Positions 1-5,702 are shown, numbered from the stretch's first letter. The stretch is 7,466 bases of DNA from Oscillospiraceae bacterium (GCA_003508605.1 DNUB01000126.1:517-7982); one strand, 5' to 3'. Notes: a model not told the origin generated them from the sequence alone. Numbers and translations: made by a program.

Positions 1-30
1 GGCTATGCCTTTTGCTTGCCGCAACAGGCG

Positions 31-53
31 GGGGACATCGGATTTTGATTATA
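31..53 (-). repeat. Short repeat, copy 1 (3' flank of SCP2-like gene)
   Basis: Read on the minus strand this stretch is TATAATCAAAATCC followed directly by GATGTCCCC. The same string, with a single extra A between the two parts, forms the last 24 bases of the window on the plus strand. Both copies begin within about 50 bases after the stop codon of a gene and point away from it, as expected of a dispersed intergenic or 3'-untranslated element rather than coding DNA. Beyond it (1-30) there is a weak stem CCGC/GCGG at 19-22 and 28-31. The window edge prevents me from seeing the whole element. Confidence 0.55.
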
Positions 54-100
54 TACCGTTTTATTTTTAAGCTTCCCCAATATTCCTTGACGTCCGCTTT

Positions 101-448
101 TTAACCGTGATTTTTATCAGCGCCGATCCTGCTTATAACCTTCTGAAACTCCAAAGCCTTCTCCATGCTTCCGTCGATTCTCAGCTTTCCCGAAAGAAAA
201 GCCTTAACCGGGTCAAGCTCTCCCTTGGCTATGGCGATAAAATTATCCGCCTTTGCAATAAGCCTTACATCACGGTCGTTGTAATTATAAGGCTCTACAT
301 TGATCCTGCCGTCCTTTGCCTCAATGTAGAAAACTCCCTCGCCCTCGCCTGTAATTGCCACCTCCACCGCAAGGTGCTTTTTGTAGTCTCCTAAGTCTGC
401 GTCCCTGCAAAAATCCTTAACTGCCGCTACAATTTCCTGATATGTCAT
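101..448 (-). CDS. SCP2 sterol-binding domain protein
   Basis: A 115-residue cytoplasmic protein that is essentially one SCP2-like domain. The family folds around a hydrophobic tunnel that binds lipids or acyl chains; the ligand of the small free-standing bacterial versions is generally not known. Visible signatures are the central strand pattern GEGEGVFYIEAKDGRINVEPY (about residues 34-54, beginning of the sheet), the segment DRDVRLIAKADNFIAIAKGE (about 58-77) and the characteristic DPVKAFLSGKLRIDGSMEKA (about 79-98), whose 'GKL.I.G....A' pattern is typical of SCP2 proteins. No signal peptide or membrane segment is present. The start at 448 is supported by GAGGA at 456-460 on the minus strand, 7 nt upstream. 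It lies 64 bp after the Nudix gene on the same strand and may share its transcript; I see no clear promoter in the gap. Function in this organism is unassigned. Confidence 0.85.
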   Translation of the reverse strand: MTYQEIVAAVKDFCRDADLGDYKKHLAVEVAITGEGEGVFYIEAKDGRINVEPYNYNDRDVRLIAKADNFIAIAKGELDPVKAFLSGKLRIDGSMEKALEFQKVISRIGADKNHG

Positions 449-498
449 TTCTTTGTCCTCTTTTCCTTAATTTTTTAAGCTCGGTTTTTATGGCTGCT

Positions 499-513
499 AT
501 TTTGATCCAAAAT
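499..513. repeat. 15-bp hyphenated palindrome in Nudix-SCP2 gap
   Basis: ATTTTG and CAAAAT arms of 6 bp flank a 3-nt centre, touching the last base of the Nudix stop codon. It is AT-rich and could be a chance palindrome, a weak operator for the SCP2 gene, or an RNA processing hairpin. There is no U-tract that would make it an intrinsic terminator. Confidence 0.3.
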
Positions 514-1043
514 CAGATCGTTATTTCTCCCTTGCCGATCATATCAATAACATAATCGATAATCTTTTTTTCCCTCATCATCATAAATCTCATCTTATAA
601 TCGCCGCACATTTCAAGGGATTTGTTCATAACCGCCGCTGCGTCCTCCAAGCTCATCCAGTTGACGGAACAGTCAAGCAGCCTTTCGTTTGCCGCAGCGG
701 AGTGCTTTTTTGCATCTCCCCGAACTCTGCCCAAATATGCGTATGAGAATTGGGAAAAGCCCGATTTGCCTTTATGCTCCTCTACGGTGCCCAGCTCGCA
801 GATTATCTCGCAGCTCAGACCGGTCTGCTCCCTTACTTCTCGGACAAATGCGTCCTTTTCCCTTTCTCCCAGCTCTATGCCCCCGCCGGGCAGCTTGTAA
901 AAGCCGTTGGCGGTCATAAGTATCATACCCGATAAATTTTCGTCGTTCAGTATGATTCCCCGTGAGCCGTAGCGGGAAAAATCCGACATTATCTTAGGCT
1001 CTCCTCCGTTAATATCGGCGTCGGTTATTACCGCATTAAGCAT
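513..1043 (-). CDS. Nudix hydrolase with altered Nudix box
   Basis: A 176-residue protein of the Nudix family, which hydrolyses nucleoside diphosphates linked to another moiety; the substrate cannot be read from sequence. Residues 51-76 carry the Nudix box: LPGGG, then G-x5-E (G54, E60), x7, and REVREQTGL (68-76). In the consensus REUXEEXGU the second Glu of the EE pair is a metal ligand; here it is Gln73 (codon CAG, one base from GAG), while E69 and E72 are kept. A C-terminal alpha-rich tail (about 120-176) contains a Met-rich stretch MRFMMMREKK. I chose the start at 1043 because AGGAGG lies 7 nt upstream; an in-frame ATG at 1076 would add 11 residues, place that Shine-Dalgarno inside the gene, and has no good site of its own. 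It follows the DUF6171-like gene by 72 bp on the same strand. Activity may be reduced or shifted by the Gln. Confidence 0.88.
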   Translation of the reverse strand: MLNAVITDADINGGEPKIMSDFSRYGSRGIILNDENLSGMILMTANGFYKLPGGGIELGEREKDAFVREVREQTGLSCEIICELGTVEEHKGKSGFSQFSYAYLGRVRGDAKKHSAAANERLLDCSVNWMSLEDAAAVMNKSLEMCGDYKMRFMMMREKKIIDYVIDMIGKGEITI

Positions 1044-1050
1044 ACAATTT

Positions 1051-1056
1051 CCTCCT
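1051..1056 (-). promoter_or_regulatory. Ribosome binding site that fixes the Nudix start
   Basis: AGGAGG on the minus strand, 7 nt before the ATG at 1043-1041. It is the full consensus and decides for this start over the upstream in-frame ATG codons, which would place it within the coding region. Confidence 0.85.
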
Positions 1057-1115
1057 TTGCGCTTCATAACTGCCATGGAATTTTCTTTAAGGTTATGAAT
1101 TTCAGGGATAAAAAA

Positions 1116-1379
1116 TTACCAAAGTTTTTCTTCCGAGGGACATCGATTGGTTATAACGGCCGCCCTCATTTCCACATAGCAGCCGCATTTAAGGCAAGTG
1201 CCGTTTAAAAGCCTGCCGCAGCCGCCGCAAATTCTTAAACGCTCTCTGTACAGCTCTTCGTCCGCCCTTATATCCTCGTCAAGGGTATTTACGTATTCCG
1301 CTATGCTTTGTGCCAGCTCCTTTTCCCCCGCCTCCGCCAAAAGGCACCTGCAGGGAATCCTTCCGTTATTGCTTTCCAT
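1116..1379 (-). CDS. Small Cys-rich putative zinc-binding protein (DUF6171-like)
   Basis: An 87-residue cytoplasmic protein. It has an N-terminal CxC (C10, C12), a helical segment with the pattern NTLDEDIRADEELYRERL (31-48), and a C-terminal cluster C51-x2-C54, C62-x2-C65, C67 and C80. Eight cysteines in this layout suggest one or two metal (probably zinc) sites. The pattern of an acidic helix followed by 'C..C..LLNG.C..CGC.VE.RAA' matches my memory of the DUF6171 family found in Clostridia, whose function is unknown. Its ATG overlaps the stop codon of the GH51 gene by one base (TAATG), and I see no Shine-Dalgarno ahead of it, so translation probably depends on ribosomes finishing the GH51 gene. 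That arrangement implies linked expression, though not necessarily a linked function. Confidence 0.8.
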   Translation of the reverse strand: MESNNGRIPCRCLLAEAGEKELAQSIAEYVNTLDEDIRADEELYRERLRICGGCGRLLNGTCLKCGCYVEMRAAVITNRCPSEEKLW

Positions 1380-2845
1380 TATTTTACGGACAGGGTCACA
1401 ACGGAGCAGGGGGGCAGCTTTACCTTTATCCTGCCCTTTTCGGCGGAATAATCGCCGAATTTCTTTATTGTAACATTTTCCTTTTCGGTAAAGGTGTTAT
1501 GTGCGTGAATATCGCTGTCCGAGACGATTTTTCCCTCAACCGACGTGAAATCGAAGCCGCAGACATCTATTTCCAGCTCCTGAGTCTCCTTAAGCAAAGG
1601 ATTTGTGAGAGAAACGGACAGTACCCCGTCCTTAACCGTTGCGCAGTGGCTTAATGCGGGAATGCCCTCCCTTTCCTCCGAATCGGCGCAGGTGAATACT
1701 CTTTCACCCTCCTTGTGGCAGCGGTACATATCGAAAATATGGTAGGTGGGAGTTTTTACCATTTTGTCTCCTTCGGTAAGAATAACCGACTGCAAAACAT
1801 TTACCGCCTGTGCGATATTCGCCATAACCACCCTGTCGCTGTGTTTGATGAAGATATCGAGGTTAAGAGCGGAGGTCACTGCGTCCCGCATGGTGTTCTG
1901 CTGATACAGGAATCCGGGGTTCGTGCCCTTTTCCACATCGAACCAGTTGCCCCATTCGTCCACGATAAGACCTATCTCATGTGCGGGGTCGTATACCGAC
2001 ATTATTTCAAGGTGGCGGGAAATAATTTTGTCTATGTATAAGGCGTTTTTGACGGTCTTGTAGTATTCCTCCTCCGTAAACTCAACTGCGTCGCCCTTGT
2101 GGCTCCAATCTCCCGAAGGAATGGTGTAGTAGTGCAGGCTTATCGCCCTTGTGTGGCAGGGCTTAAGTGCCTTCATAATTTCCTCCGTCCAGCCGTAATC
2201 GTCGGCGTTGGGTCCGCAGGCAACCTTGTAAAGCTCGTTTCCGTTATAATTGCGGCAGTAGGTCTGATACTGCCTGTACAGGTCGGCGTAATACTGAGGG
2301 CGCATATTTCCGCCGCAGCCCCAGCTTTCGTTTCCTATACCCAAATATTTCAGCTTCCATGGCTCATTGCGTCCGTTTTTTCTTCTAAGCTCCGTCATGG
2401 GAGAAATTCCGCCCGAGGTAATATACTCGATCCACTGAGACATTTCCTGAACCGTGCCCGAGCCTAAGTTGCCCGCCAAATAAGGCTCGCAGCCGATCTG
2501 AGCGCACAGCTCGAAAAACTCGTGGGTGCCGAAGCTGTTGTCCTCGGTTACTCCGCCCCAATGGGTGTTTATCATCTTTTTGCGGTTTTCCTTTGGACCT
2601 ATTCCGTCCATCCAGTGATACTCGTCGGCAAAGCAGCCGCCGGGCCATCTTAAAACAGGCACCTCCAGCTCCTTAAGAGCGGAGCATACATCGTTTCTTA
2701 TTCCCTTGGTGTTGGGGATCGGGGAGTCCTCGCCCACATAAATCCCTTCATAGATACATCTTCCCAAATGCTCGGAAAAATGTCCGAAAATATTGCTGTT
2801 TACCTTTGACAGCCTTGCAGAGGTGTTGATTGTTAATTTTTTCAT
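1379..2845 (-). CDS. abfA: GH51 alpha-L-arabinofuranosidase
   Basis: A 488-residue enzyme of glycoside hydrolase family 51, which removes terminal alpha-L-arabinofuranosyl residues from arabinoxylan or arabinan fragments with retention of configuration. The N-terminus has the family signature FGHFSEHLGRCIYEGIYVG (about 20-38) and LRWPGGCFADEYHWMDGIG (65-83). The acid/base Glu is E173 in GNESWGCGG and the likely nucleophile is E297 in IVDEWGNWF. The (beta/alpha)8 catalytic core is followed by a C-terminal beta domain (about 385-488). The length is usual for bacterial GH51. No signal peptide is seen, so it should act in the cytoplasm on imported arabino-oligosaccharides. The start at 2845 has AGGA 7 nt upstream (2853-2856). 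It is the first gene of its transcript, and its stop overlaps the next start. I see no sugar transporter or araC/lacI-type regulator nearby, so its local regulation cannot be read here. The symbol follows family usage (abfA/arfA). Confidence 0.95.
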   Translation of the reverse strand: MKKLTINTSARLSKVNSNIFGHFSEHLGRCIYEGIYVGEDSPIPNTKGIRNDVCSALKELEVPVLRWPGGCFADEYHWMDGIGPKENRKKMINTHWGGVTEDNSFGTHEFFELCAQIGCEPYLAGNLGSGTVQEMSQWIEYITSGGISPMTELRRKNGRNEPWKLKYLGIGNESWGCGGNMRPQYYADLYRQYQTYCRNYNGNELYKVACGPNADDYGWTEEIMKALKPCHTRAISLHYYTIPSGDWSHKGDAVEFTEEEYYKTVKNALYIDKIISRHLEIMSVYDPAHEIGLIVDEWGNWFDVEKGTNPGFLYQQNTMRDAVTSALNLDIFIKHSDRVVMANIAQAVNVLQSVILTEGDKMVKTPTYHIFDMYRCHKEGERVFTCADSEEREGIPALSHCATVKDGVLSVSLTNPLLKETQELEIDVCGFDFTSVEGKIVSDSDIHAHNTFTEKENVTIKKFGDYSAEKGRIKVKLPPCSVVTLSVK

Positions 2846-2871
2846 TTTGCAGTCCTTTCGAAAACGTAAAA

Positions 2872-2887
2872 TGCCGTAAAAACGGCA
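2872..2887 (-). promoter_or_regulatory. Hairpin in the GH51 5' leader
   Basis: TGCCGT and ACGGCA form a perfect 6-bp stem with a 4-nt loop. On the minus strand it is followed by TTTTACGTTTTC, so in the leader RNA it resembles a short attenuator-like terminator between the promoter and the start codon. The stem is short and the U-run broken, so it may only stabilise the leader. Confidence 0.4.
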
Positions 2888-2917
2888 GCTTTTTCCGCCC
2901 TTTTTATTACTGCGAAC

Positions 2918-2946
2918 ATTATAGTAAATTTCTATTCAAAAGTCAA
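2918..2946 (-). promoter_or_regulatory. Sigma-A promoter of the GH51 gene
   Basis: On the minus strand TTGACT (2946-2941) and TATAAT (2923-2918) are separated by exactly 17 bp. This predicts transcription starting near 2911 and a leader of about 65 nt before the ATG at 2845. Only one base differs from the full consensus. Confidence 0.85.
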
Positions 2947-3032
2947 TCCCTTTATATTTGAAAAACAAAAAAATTTTTTTCGGAATTAAACCGAAACGGG
3001 GAAAACCGCCAAAGCCCTCCAAAAGCGGAAAA

Positions 3033-3066
3033 CAAATGCACACCCTCGACAAAAGGTGCGCATTTG
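3033..3066 (-). terminator. Strong hairpin, likely terminator of the surface-protein gene
   Basis: CAAATGCACACC (3033-3044) and GGTGCGCATTTG (3055-3066) form 12-bp arms around a 10-nt loop. As plus-strand RNA there is one A.C mismatch, but as minus-strand RNA the same position is a G.U pair, so the full stem forms only for transcripts from the minus strand. It is then followed by TTTTCCGCTTTT. It sits about 180 nt past the stop of the surface-protein gene and before the GH51 promoter, the right place to separate the two transcripts. The U-tract is interrupted, so termination may be partial. Confidence 0.5.
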
Positions 3067-3198
3067 AAAAGGATATTAAAAATGAAGCCGGAGCGTCTCA
3101 TAAAGCTCAGCGCATATCTTTCCGACAAATTTTGCCGTCTGTTGTGTTAAAATTTTTTGAAAATGACGATATCCCCGCAAAATATTGATTTGCAGTCA

Positions 3199-3210
3199 GC
3201 ATAATTATGC
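3199..3210. repeat. 12-bp perfect palindrome
   Basis: GCATAATTATGC lies 36 bp downstream of the surface-protein stop codon. No U-run follows on either strand, so it is not an intrinsic terminator; it may be a protein-binding site or chance. Confidence 0.3.
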
Positions 3211-3246
3211 AGGAAAATCCCCATACTGATTTTATACGAACACGCT

Positions 3247-5034
3247 TTAATTCTTCTTTTTTGAGGCGATTGCCGCAATGACTGCGGTTAAAATAACGGG
3301 AGCGGCGGAGATTGCCAGACCTGTGCCCTGATTGATACCGCCGAGATCGCTGTTTTTTTTCGGCAGGCGGGATTCCGCTTCGGAGTTTTCCGCAGCGGTT
3401 GTTTCCGCAGATAAAGAACCGCCGTTTTCCGTTTTATTTGATGCTTCCCCGTTAAGGTCGGGAGGCACCGCAGTCTTGTCCGTTTCGGAAGCGGTTGCTG
3501 CTTCGGGACCTTCCTCGGACTCGGTCGTTATTTCCGTCTCTGTTTCCGAAATGGTTTCCGCCGTGGAATCTTCTTCGGGCGGGCTTGTTATTTCCGTCTC
3601 CGTTTCCGAAAGGGTTTCCGCCGTGGGATCTTCTTCGGGCGGGGTTGTTATTTCCGTCTCCGTTTCCGAAAGGGTTTCCGCCGTGGAATTTTCTTCGGGC
3701 AGACTTGTTATTTCCCTTTCTGTTTTTGAATCGGCAGCGGCTGTCTGCTTTCCCGTTTTGCCGTCACGTGTCAAATCCTCCGTCGAAAGAATGTAACTGC
3801 CGAAACGACCGGTTTTGAAAACCGCAAAGCCTTCCGAATAAACCGCATTCATATCCGTATATGCTCCGTCAGCCTCTCGGCGGTAAACCCTGCATTCCTC
3901 TCCGTTACTGTCCTGCGGTACGGGGATCTTTACTATAACGGCGTCGTAAGGCTGAACGGCATTTCCCTCCTTATCCCTAAAGGCTATATTATATGCGGCT
4001 ATGGCCGAATCGTCGGCGTCCTCGATAACCTCCACCGAAAGAAATATCCTGGGAGCGAACAGTACCTCTGCCTTTACGCCGCTTTTTGCATCGTCAAAGG
4101 ATAATGAACTGACAGGCTTAAAGGGAATGCCGTTTTCATTTGCATAGCTTTCCGCATAAGAGCCCGCAACGCCGTAGACGGTTAATTTTGGGCAGTCTCG
4201 GAAGGCATGGGGAGCTATGCTTTTTACGCTGTCGGGAATTTCGGCCGAGGTTAAGGAGCCGCAGCCGTAAAAAGCCCCTTCGTTTATGCTTTCCGTGCCC
4301 TCGGGAATCTTAATGCAGGTCAGGGAACCGCAGCCGTAAAACATTCCGTCGCTTATGTATGTAACGCCCTCGGGAATTTTAACGGAGGTTAAGGAGGAAC
4401 AGCCGGAGAACGCCCACCTGTCTATAACCCTCACGCTGTCGGGTATTTCCACAAAGGACAGGGAGCGGCAGTCGGAAAATGCCTTATAGCCTATGCCCGT
4501 CACGCCCTCTCGGATTTTGGCTGAGGTCAGTGAGACGCAGCCGGAAAAGACGCCGCTTTTTATTTCCGTTAAGCTTCCGGGAATTTCAACGGAGGTCAGG
4601 GAGGAACAGCCTGCAAATGCGTCCCCGCCAATTTCCGTCACGCTGTCGGGGATATTGACCGAGCTTAGGGATACGCAGCCGGAAAATGCGCCGTCGCCTA
4701 TATATGTAACGCCGGGGGGAAGCTCCGCAGAAGTCAGCGAGCTGCAGCCGGAAAAAGCCTCGATGCCTATGCTTGTCACACTGTCGGGAATATCCGCAGA
4801 TGTCAGGCGGGTGCAGCCCGAAAAGGCGGCAACGCCTATGCTTGTCACGGTGCGGGGTATTTTGACAGAGGTAAGGTCGTTGCTGCCGTATAATGTCCGC
4901 CAGTCTATATTTGTTTCACCGTCTCCGTTTTCGGCGTTTGCGGTTAAAAACTTCAGTCCGTAATTAACGGCGGGTACGGACAGGATAACTGCCGTAAGAG
5001 CCAGAACCAACGATATTGAGACTTTAAGCTTCAT
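3247..5034 (-). CDS. BspA-type leucine-rich-repeat surface protein
   Basis: A 595-residue exported protein. Residues 1-34 are a signal peptide: Lys2/Lys4, a hydrophobic run, and a likely cut after ANA (32-34). Ten consecutive 23-residue LRR_5 repeats (59-288) follow the pattern IPxSVTxIGxxAFSGCSSLTSVx, ending in a cap, GSYAESYANENGIPF. LRR_5/BspA proteins are typically adhesins or binding proteins for host or polymer ligands. Residues about 309-418 form a beta-rich module of unknown role ending in FKTGRFGSYILS. A Thr/Glu/Pro-rich stalk (about 432-518) is made of 20-residue repeats. The C-terminus has NQGTG (568-572), a hydrophobic helix (about 573-591) and KKKN. This resembles a sortase-type sorting tail but lacks LPxTG, so anchoring could be by a variant sortase motif or simply by the helix. 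The start at 5034 has AAGGA 8 nt upstream. It is divergent from the XRE regulator gene. Ligand unknown. Confidence 0.9.
   Translation of the reverse strand: MKLKVSISLVLALTAVILSVPAVNYGLKFLTANAENGDGETNIDWRTLYGSNDLTSVKIPRTVTSIGVAAFSGCTRLTSADIPDSVTSIGIEAFSGCSSLTSAELPPGVTYIGDGAFSGCVSLSSVNIPDSVTEIGGDAFAGCSSLTSVEIPGSLTEIKSGVFSGCVSLTSAKIREGVTGIGYKAFSDCRSLSFVEIPDSVRVIDRWAFSGCSSLTSVKIPEGVTYISDGMFYGCGSLTCIKIPEGTESINEGAFYGCGSLTSAEIPDSVKSIAPHAFRDCPKLTVYGVAGSYAESYANENGIPFKPVSSLSFDDAKSGVKAEVLFAPRIFLSVEVIEDADDSAIAAYNIAFRDKEGNAVQPYDAVIVKIPVPQDSNGEECRVYRREADGAYTDMNAVYSEGFAVFKTGRFGSYILSTEDLTRDGKTGKQTAAADSKTEREITSLPEENSTAETLSETETEITTPPEEDPTAETLSETETEITSPPEEDSTAETISETETEITTESEEGPEAATASETDKTAVPPDLNGEASNKTENGGSLSAETTAAENSEAESRLPKKNSDLGGINQGTGLAISAAPVILTAVIAAIASKKKN
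3481..3740 (-). repeat. 60-bp tandem repeat encoding the stalk
   Basis: The sequence repeats with an exact 60-bp period for about 4.3 units. The three units at 3541-3600, 3601-3660 and 3661-3720 are nearly identical, differing at a handful of positions; the outer units are more diverged. Each unit encodes 20 residues such as ETETEITTPPEEDPTAETLS. The period is a multiple of three, so gain or loss of units by slippage or recombination would change stalk length without breaking the frame. Confidence 0.95.
4171..4860 (-). repeat. 69-bp LRR-encoding repeat array (10 units)
   Basis: Ten head-to-tail 69-bp units encode the 23-residue LRR_5 repeats. The units are moderately similar in DNA, with conserved codons around AFSGCSSLTS and variable bases between, unlike the much more uniform 60-bp stalk units. 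They look older and under selection at variable surface positions. Confidence 0.9.
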
Positions 5035-5067
5035 AAATCCTTTCCTTCCCGAATTTTGTCTTTTCTT

Positions 5068-5096
5068 ATTATACTACTATTTTTTACATATGTCAA
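5068..5096 (-). promoter_or_regulatory. Consensus sigma-A promoter of the surface-protein gene
   Basis: On the minus strand TTGACA (5096-5091) and TATAAT (5073-5068) are both perfect, with a 17-bp spacer. Transcription should start near 5061, leaving a leader of about 27 nt. A full-consensus promoter for a secreted protein implies either high expression or tight repression; a candidate operator lies just upstream. Confidence 0.9.
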
Positions 5097-5101
5097 GTAT
5101 G

Positions 5102-5114
5102 CTGTTACTAACAG
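5102..5114. promoter_or_regulatory. 13-bp palindrome, candidate operator
   Basis: CTGTTA-C-TAACAG is a perfect inverted repeat with a 1-nt centre. It starts 5 bp upstream of the -35 of the surface-protein promoter, in the intergenic region shared with the divergent XRE regulator gene. Size and symmetry fit an XRE-family dimer site. That the neighbouring regulator binds it is inference. Confidence 0.5.
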
Positions 5115-5163
5115 TCAAATAAGATATCCGATAAAGATGTGCAAAATACACGTCATAAAGAGA

Positions 5164-5169
5164 TATAAT
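5164..5169 (+). promoter_or_regulatory. Candidate -10 box of the XRE regulator gene
   Basis: TATAAT lies 42 bp before the ATG at 5212. No recognisable -35 hexamer lies 16-18 bp upstream, so this would be a weak or regulated promoter in contrast to the divergent one. Confidence 0.45.
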
Positions 5170-5211
5170 AATATCACGGCGGTCAAACCAAATCTGCCGA
5201 AGGAGGACTTT

Positions 5212-5511
5212 ATGATTTATAATTTGTGCCAGAGGATATCCGAGCTGAGAGCTTCATTGGGAATAAGCCAATCCGAGCTTGCAAAACGTCTTGACGTTAC
5301 CCGCAGCTCGGTAAACGCATGGGAGCTGGGCTACGCCACTCCTCAGCTAAAGCATATAGTGGAAATGTCGAAAATATTCAACACGACCCTCGACGGTATG
5401 TTTAACGCTCCCGATCGGGTGACGGTGGATATTACCGATCTTTCCGAAAAGGAGCGTCAGGCGGTTTTCGATATTATAGACTGTATAAAGGGCAAGAGAG
5501 ACAGGGATTGA
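5212..5511 (+). CDS. XRE-family helix-turn-helix transcriptional regulator
   Basis: A 99-residue cytoplasmic DNA-binding protein. Residues about 5-60 form a Cro/CI-type HTH_3 domain: RISELRASLGISQSELAKRL, then VTRSSVNAWELGYATPQL, whose second helix with SSVNAWE is the usual recognition helix. A short C-terminal helix (about 77-94, LSEKERQAVFDIIDCIKG) may serve dimerisation; there is no sensor or peptidase domain. The start at 5212 is fixed by AGGAGG at 5201-5206, 5 nt upstream; the same frame is open further upstream to 5056, but that would run through the promoter region and lacks a ribosome site. The gene is divergent from the LRR surface protein, with a palindrome between them, so it is a natural candidate regulator of that gene and of itself. 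An antitoxin role is unlikely since no toxin gene adjoins it. Direct target unknown. Confidence 0.9.
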   Translation: MIYNLCQRISELRASLGISQSELAKRLDVTRSSVNAWELGYATPQLKHIVEMSKIFNTTLDGMFNAPDRVTVDITDLSEKERQAVFDIIDCIKGKRDRD

Positions 5512-5530
5512 CGAGCCGTGTCTCTTTTTT
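5495..5530 (+). terminator. Intrinsic terminator of the XRE regulator gene
   Basis: AGAGACA (5497-5503) pairs with TGTCTCT (5519-5525), extendable by a G.U and an A.U pair, around a 15-nt loop, and is followed by a run of six T. The left arm lies inside the last codons and the stop codon TGA (5509-5511) is in the loop, so the terminator overlaps the end of the gene. Confidence 0.8.
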
Positions 5531-5688
5531 ATGAGCCTTACGAAATCGGGCAAAAATCGGCGCAGCCTTTAAAAAGCGGCTTAAAATCACCAATCCTTTC
5601 AAAAACCAAAACCGCCCTTGCTTCCTTTTCGGTTGTCCGAGCAGGCGCATATATGCGGCAATATATGGAAAATGACAAAATTTTTATG

Positions 5689-5702
5689 TTTGTATTTACA
5701 AA
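5689..5702. promoter_or_regulatory. Inverted repeat over the ilvE -35
   Basis: TTTGTA and TACAAA arms of 6 bp are separated by 2 nt and overlap the -35 hexamer at 5695-5700. A repressor or a CodY-like regulator could act here; the site does not match a named operator that I can recognise. Confidence 0.35.

Larger units (their letters stand above)
2947..3246. other. Intergenic region between surface-protein gene and GH51 promoter
   Basis: About 300 bp with no gene I can support. A plus-strand frame from a TTG at 2958 to 3188 lacks a ribosome binding site. The notable content is a strong hairpin at 3033-3066 and a 12-bp perfect palindrome, GCATAATTATGC, at 3199-3210. The stretch should hold the 3' untranslated region and end of the surface-protein transcript. 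Confidence 0.6.

Noticed and set aside
2958..3188. Plus-strand open frame of 76 codons in the intergenic region
   Set aside because: It starts at TTG, has no ribosome binding site, begins next to the GH51 promoter on the other strand, and contains the hairpin at 3033-3066; its Lys/Pro-rich translation resembles no family I know.
3481..3740. CRISPR array suggested by regular repeats
   Set aside because: The 60-bp units are continuous coding repeats without unique spacers and stay in frame with the surface-protein gene.
3332..3818. Repetitive plus-strand frames opposite the surface-protein stalk
   Set aside because: They are antisense shadows of the 60-bp repeat, which stays open in several frames because the unit length is a multiple of three.
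4493..4963. Plus-strand open frame with 23-residue repeats opposite the LRR array
   Set aside because: Antisense shadow of the 69-bp LRR units; no start signals.
5056..5211. N-terminal extension of the XRE regulator (hydrophobic start at 5056)
   Set aside because: It would run through the promoter region of the divergent surface-protein gene and has no ribosome site, whereas AGGAGG sits 5 nt before the ATG at 5212.
5212..5511. Antitoxin of a toxin-antitoxin pair
   Set aside because: No small toxin-like gene lies next to it; the gene ends in its own terminator and is divergent from a large surface-protein gene.
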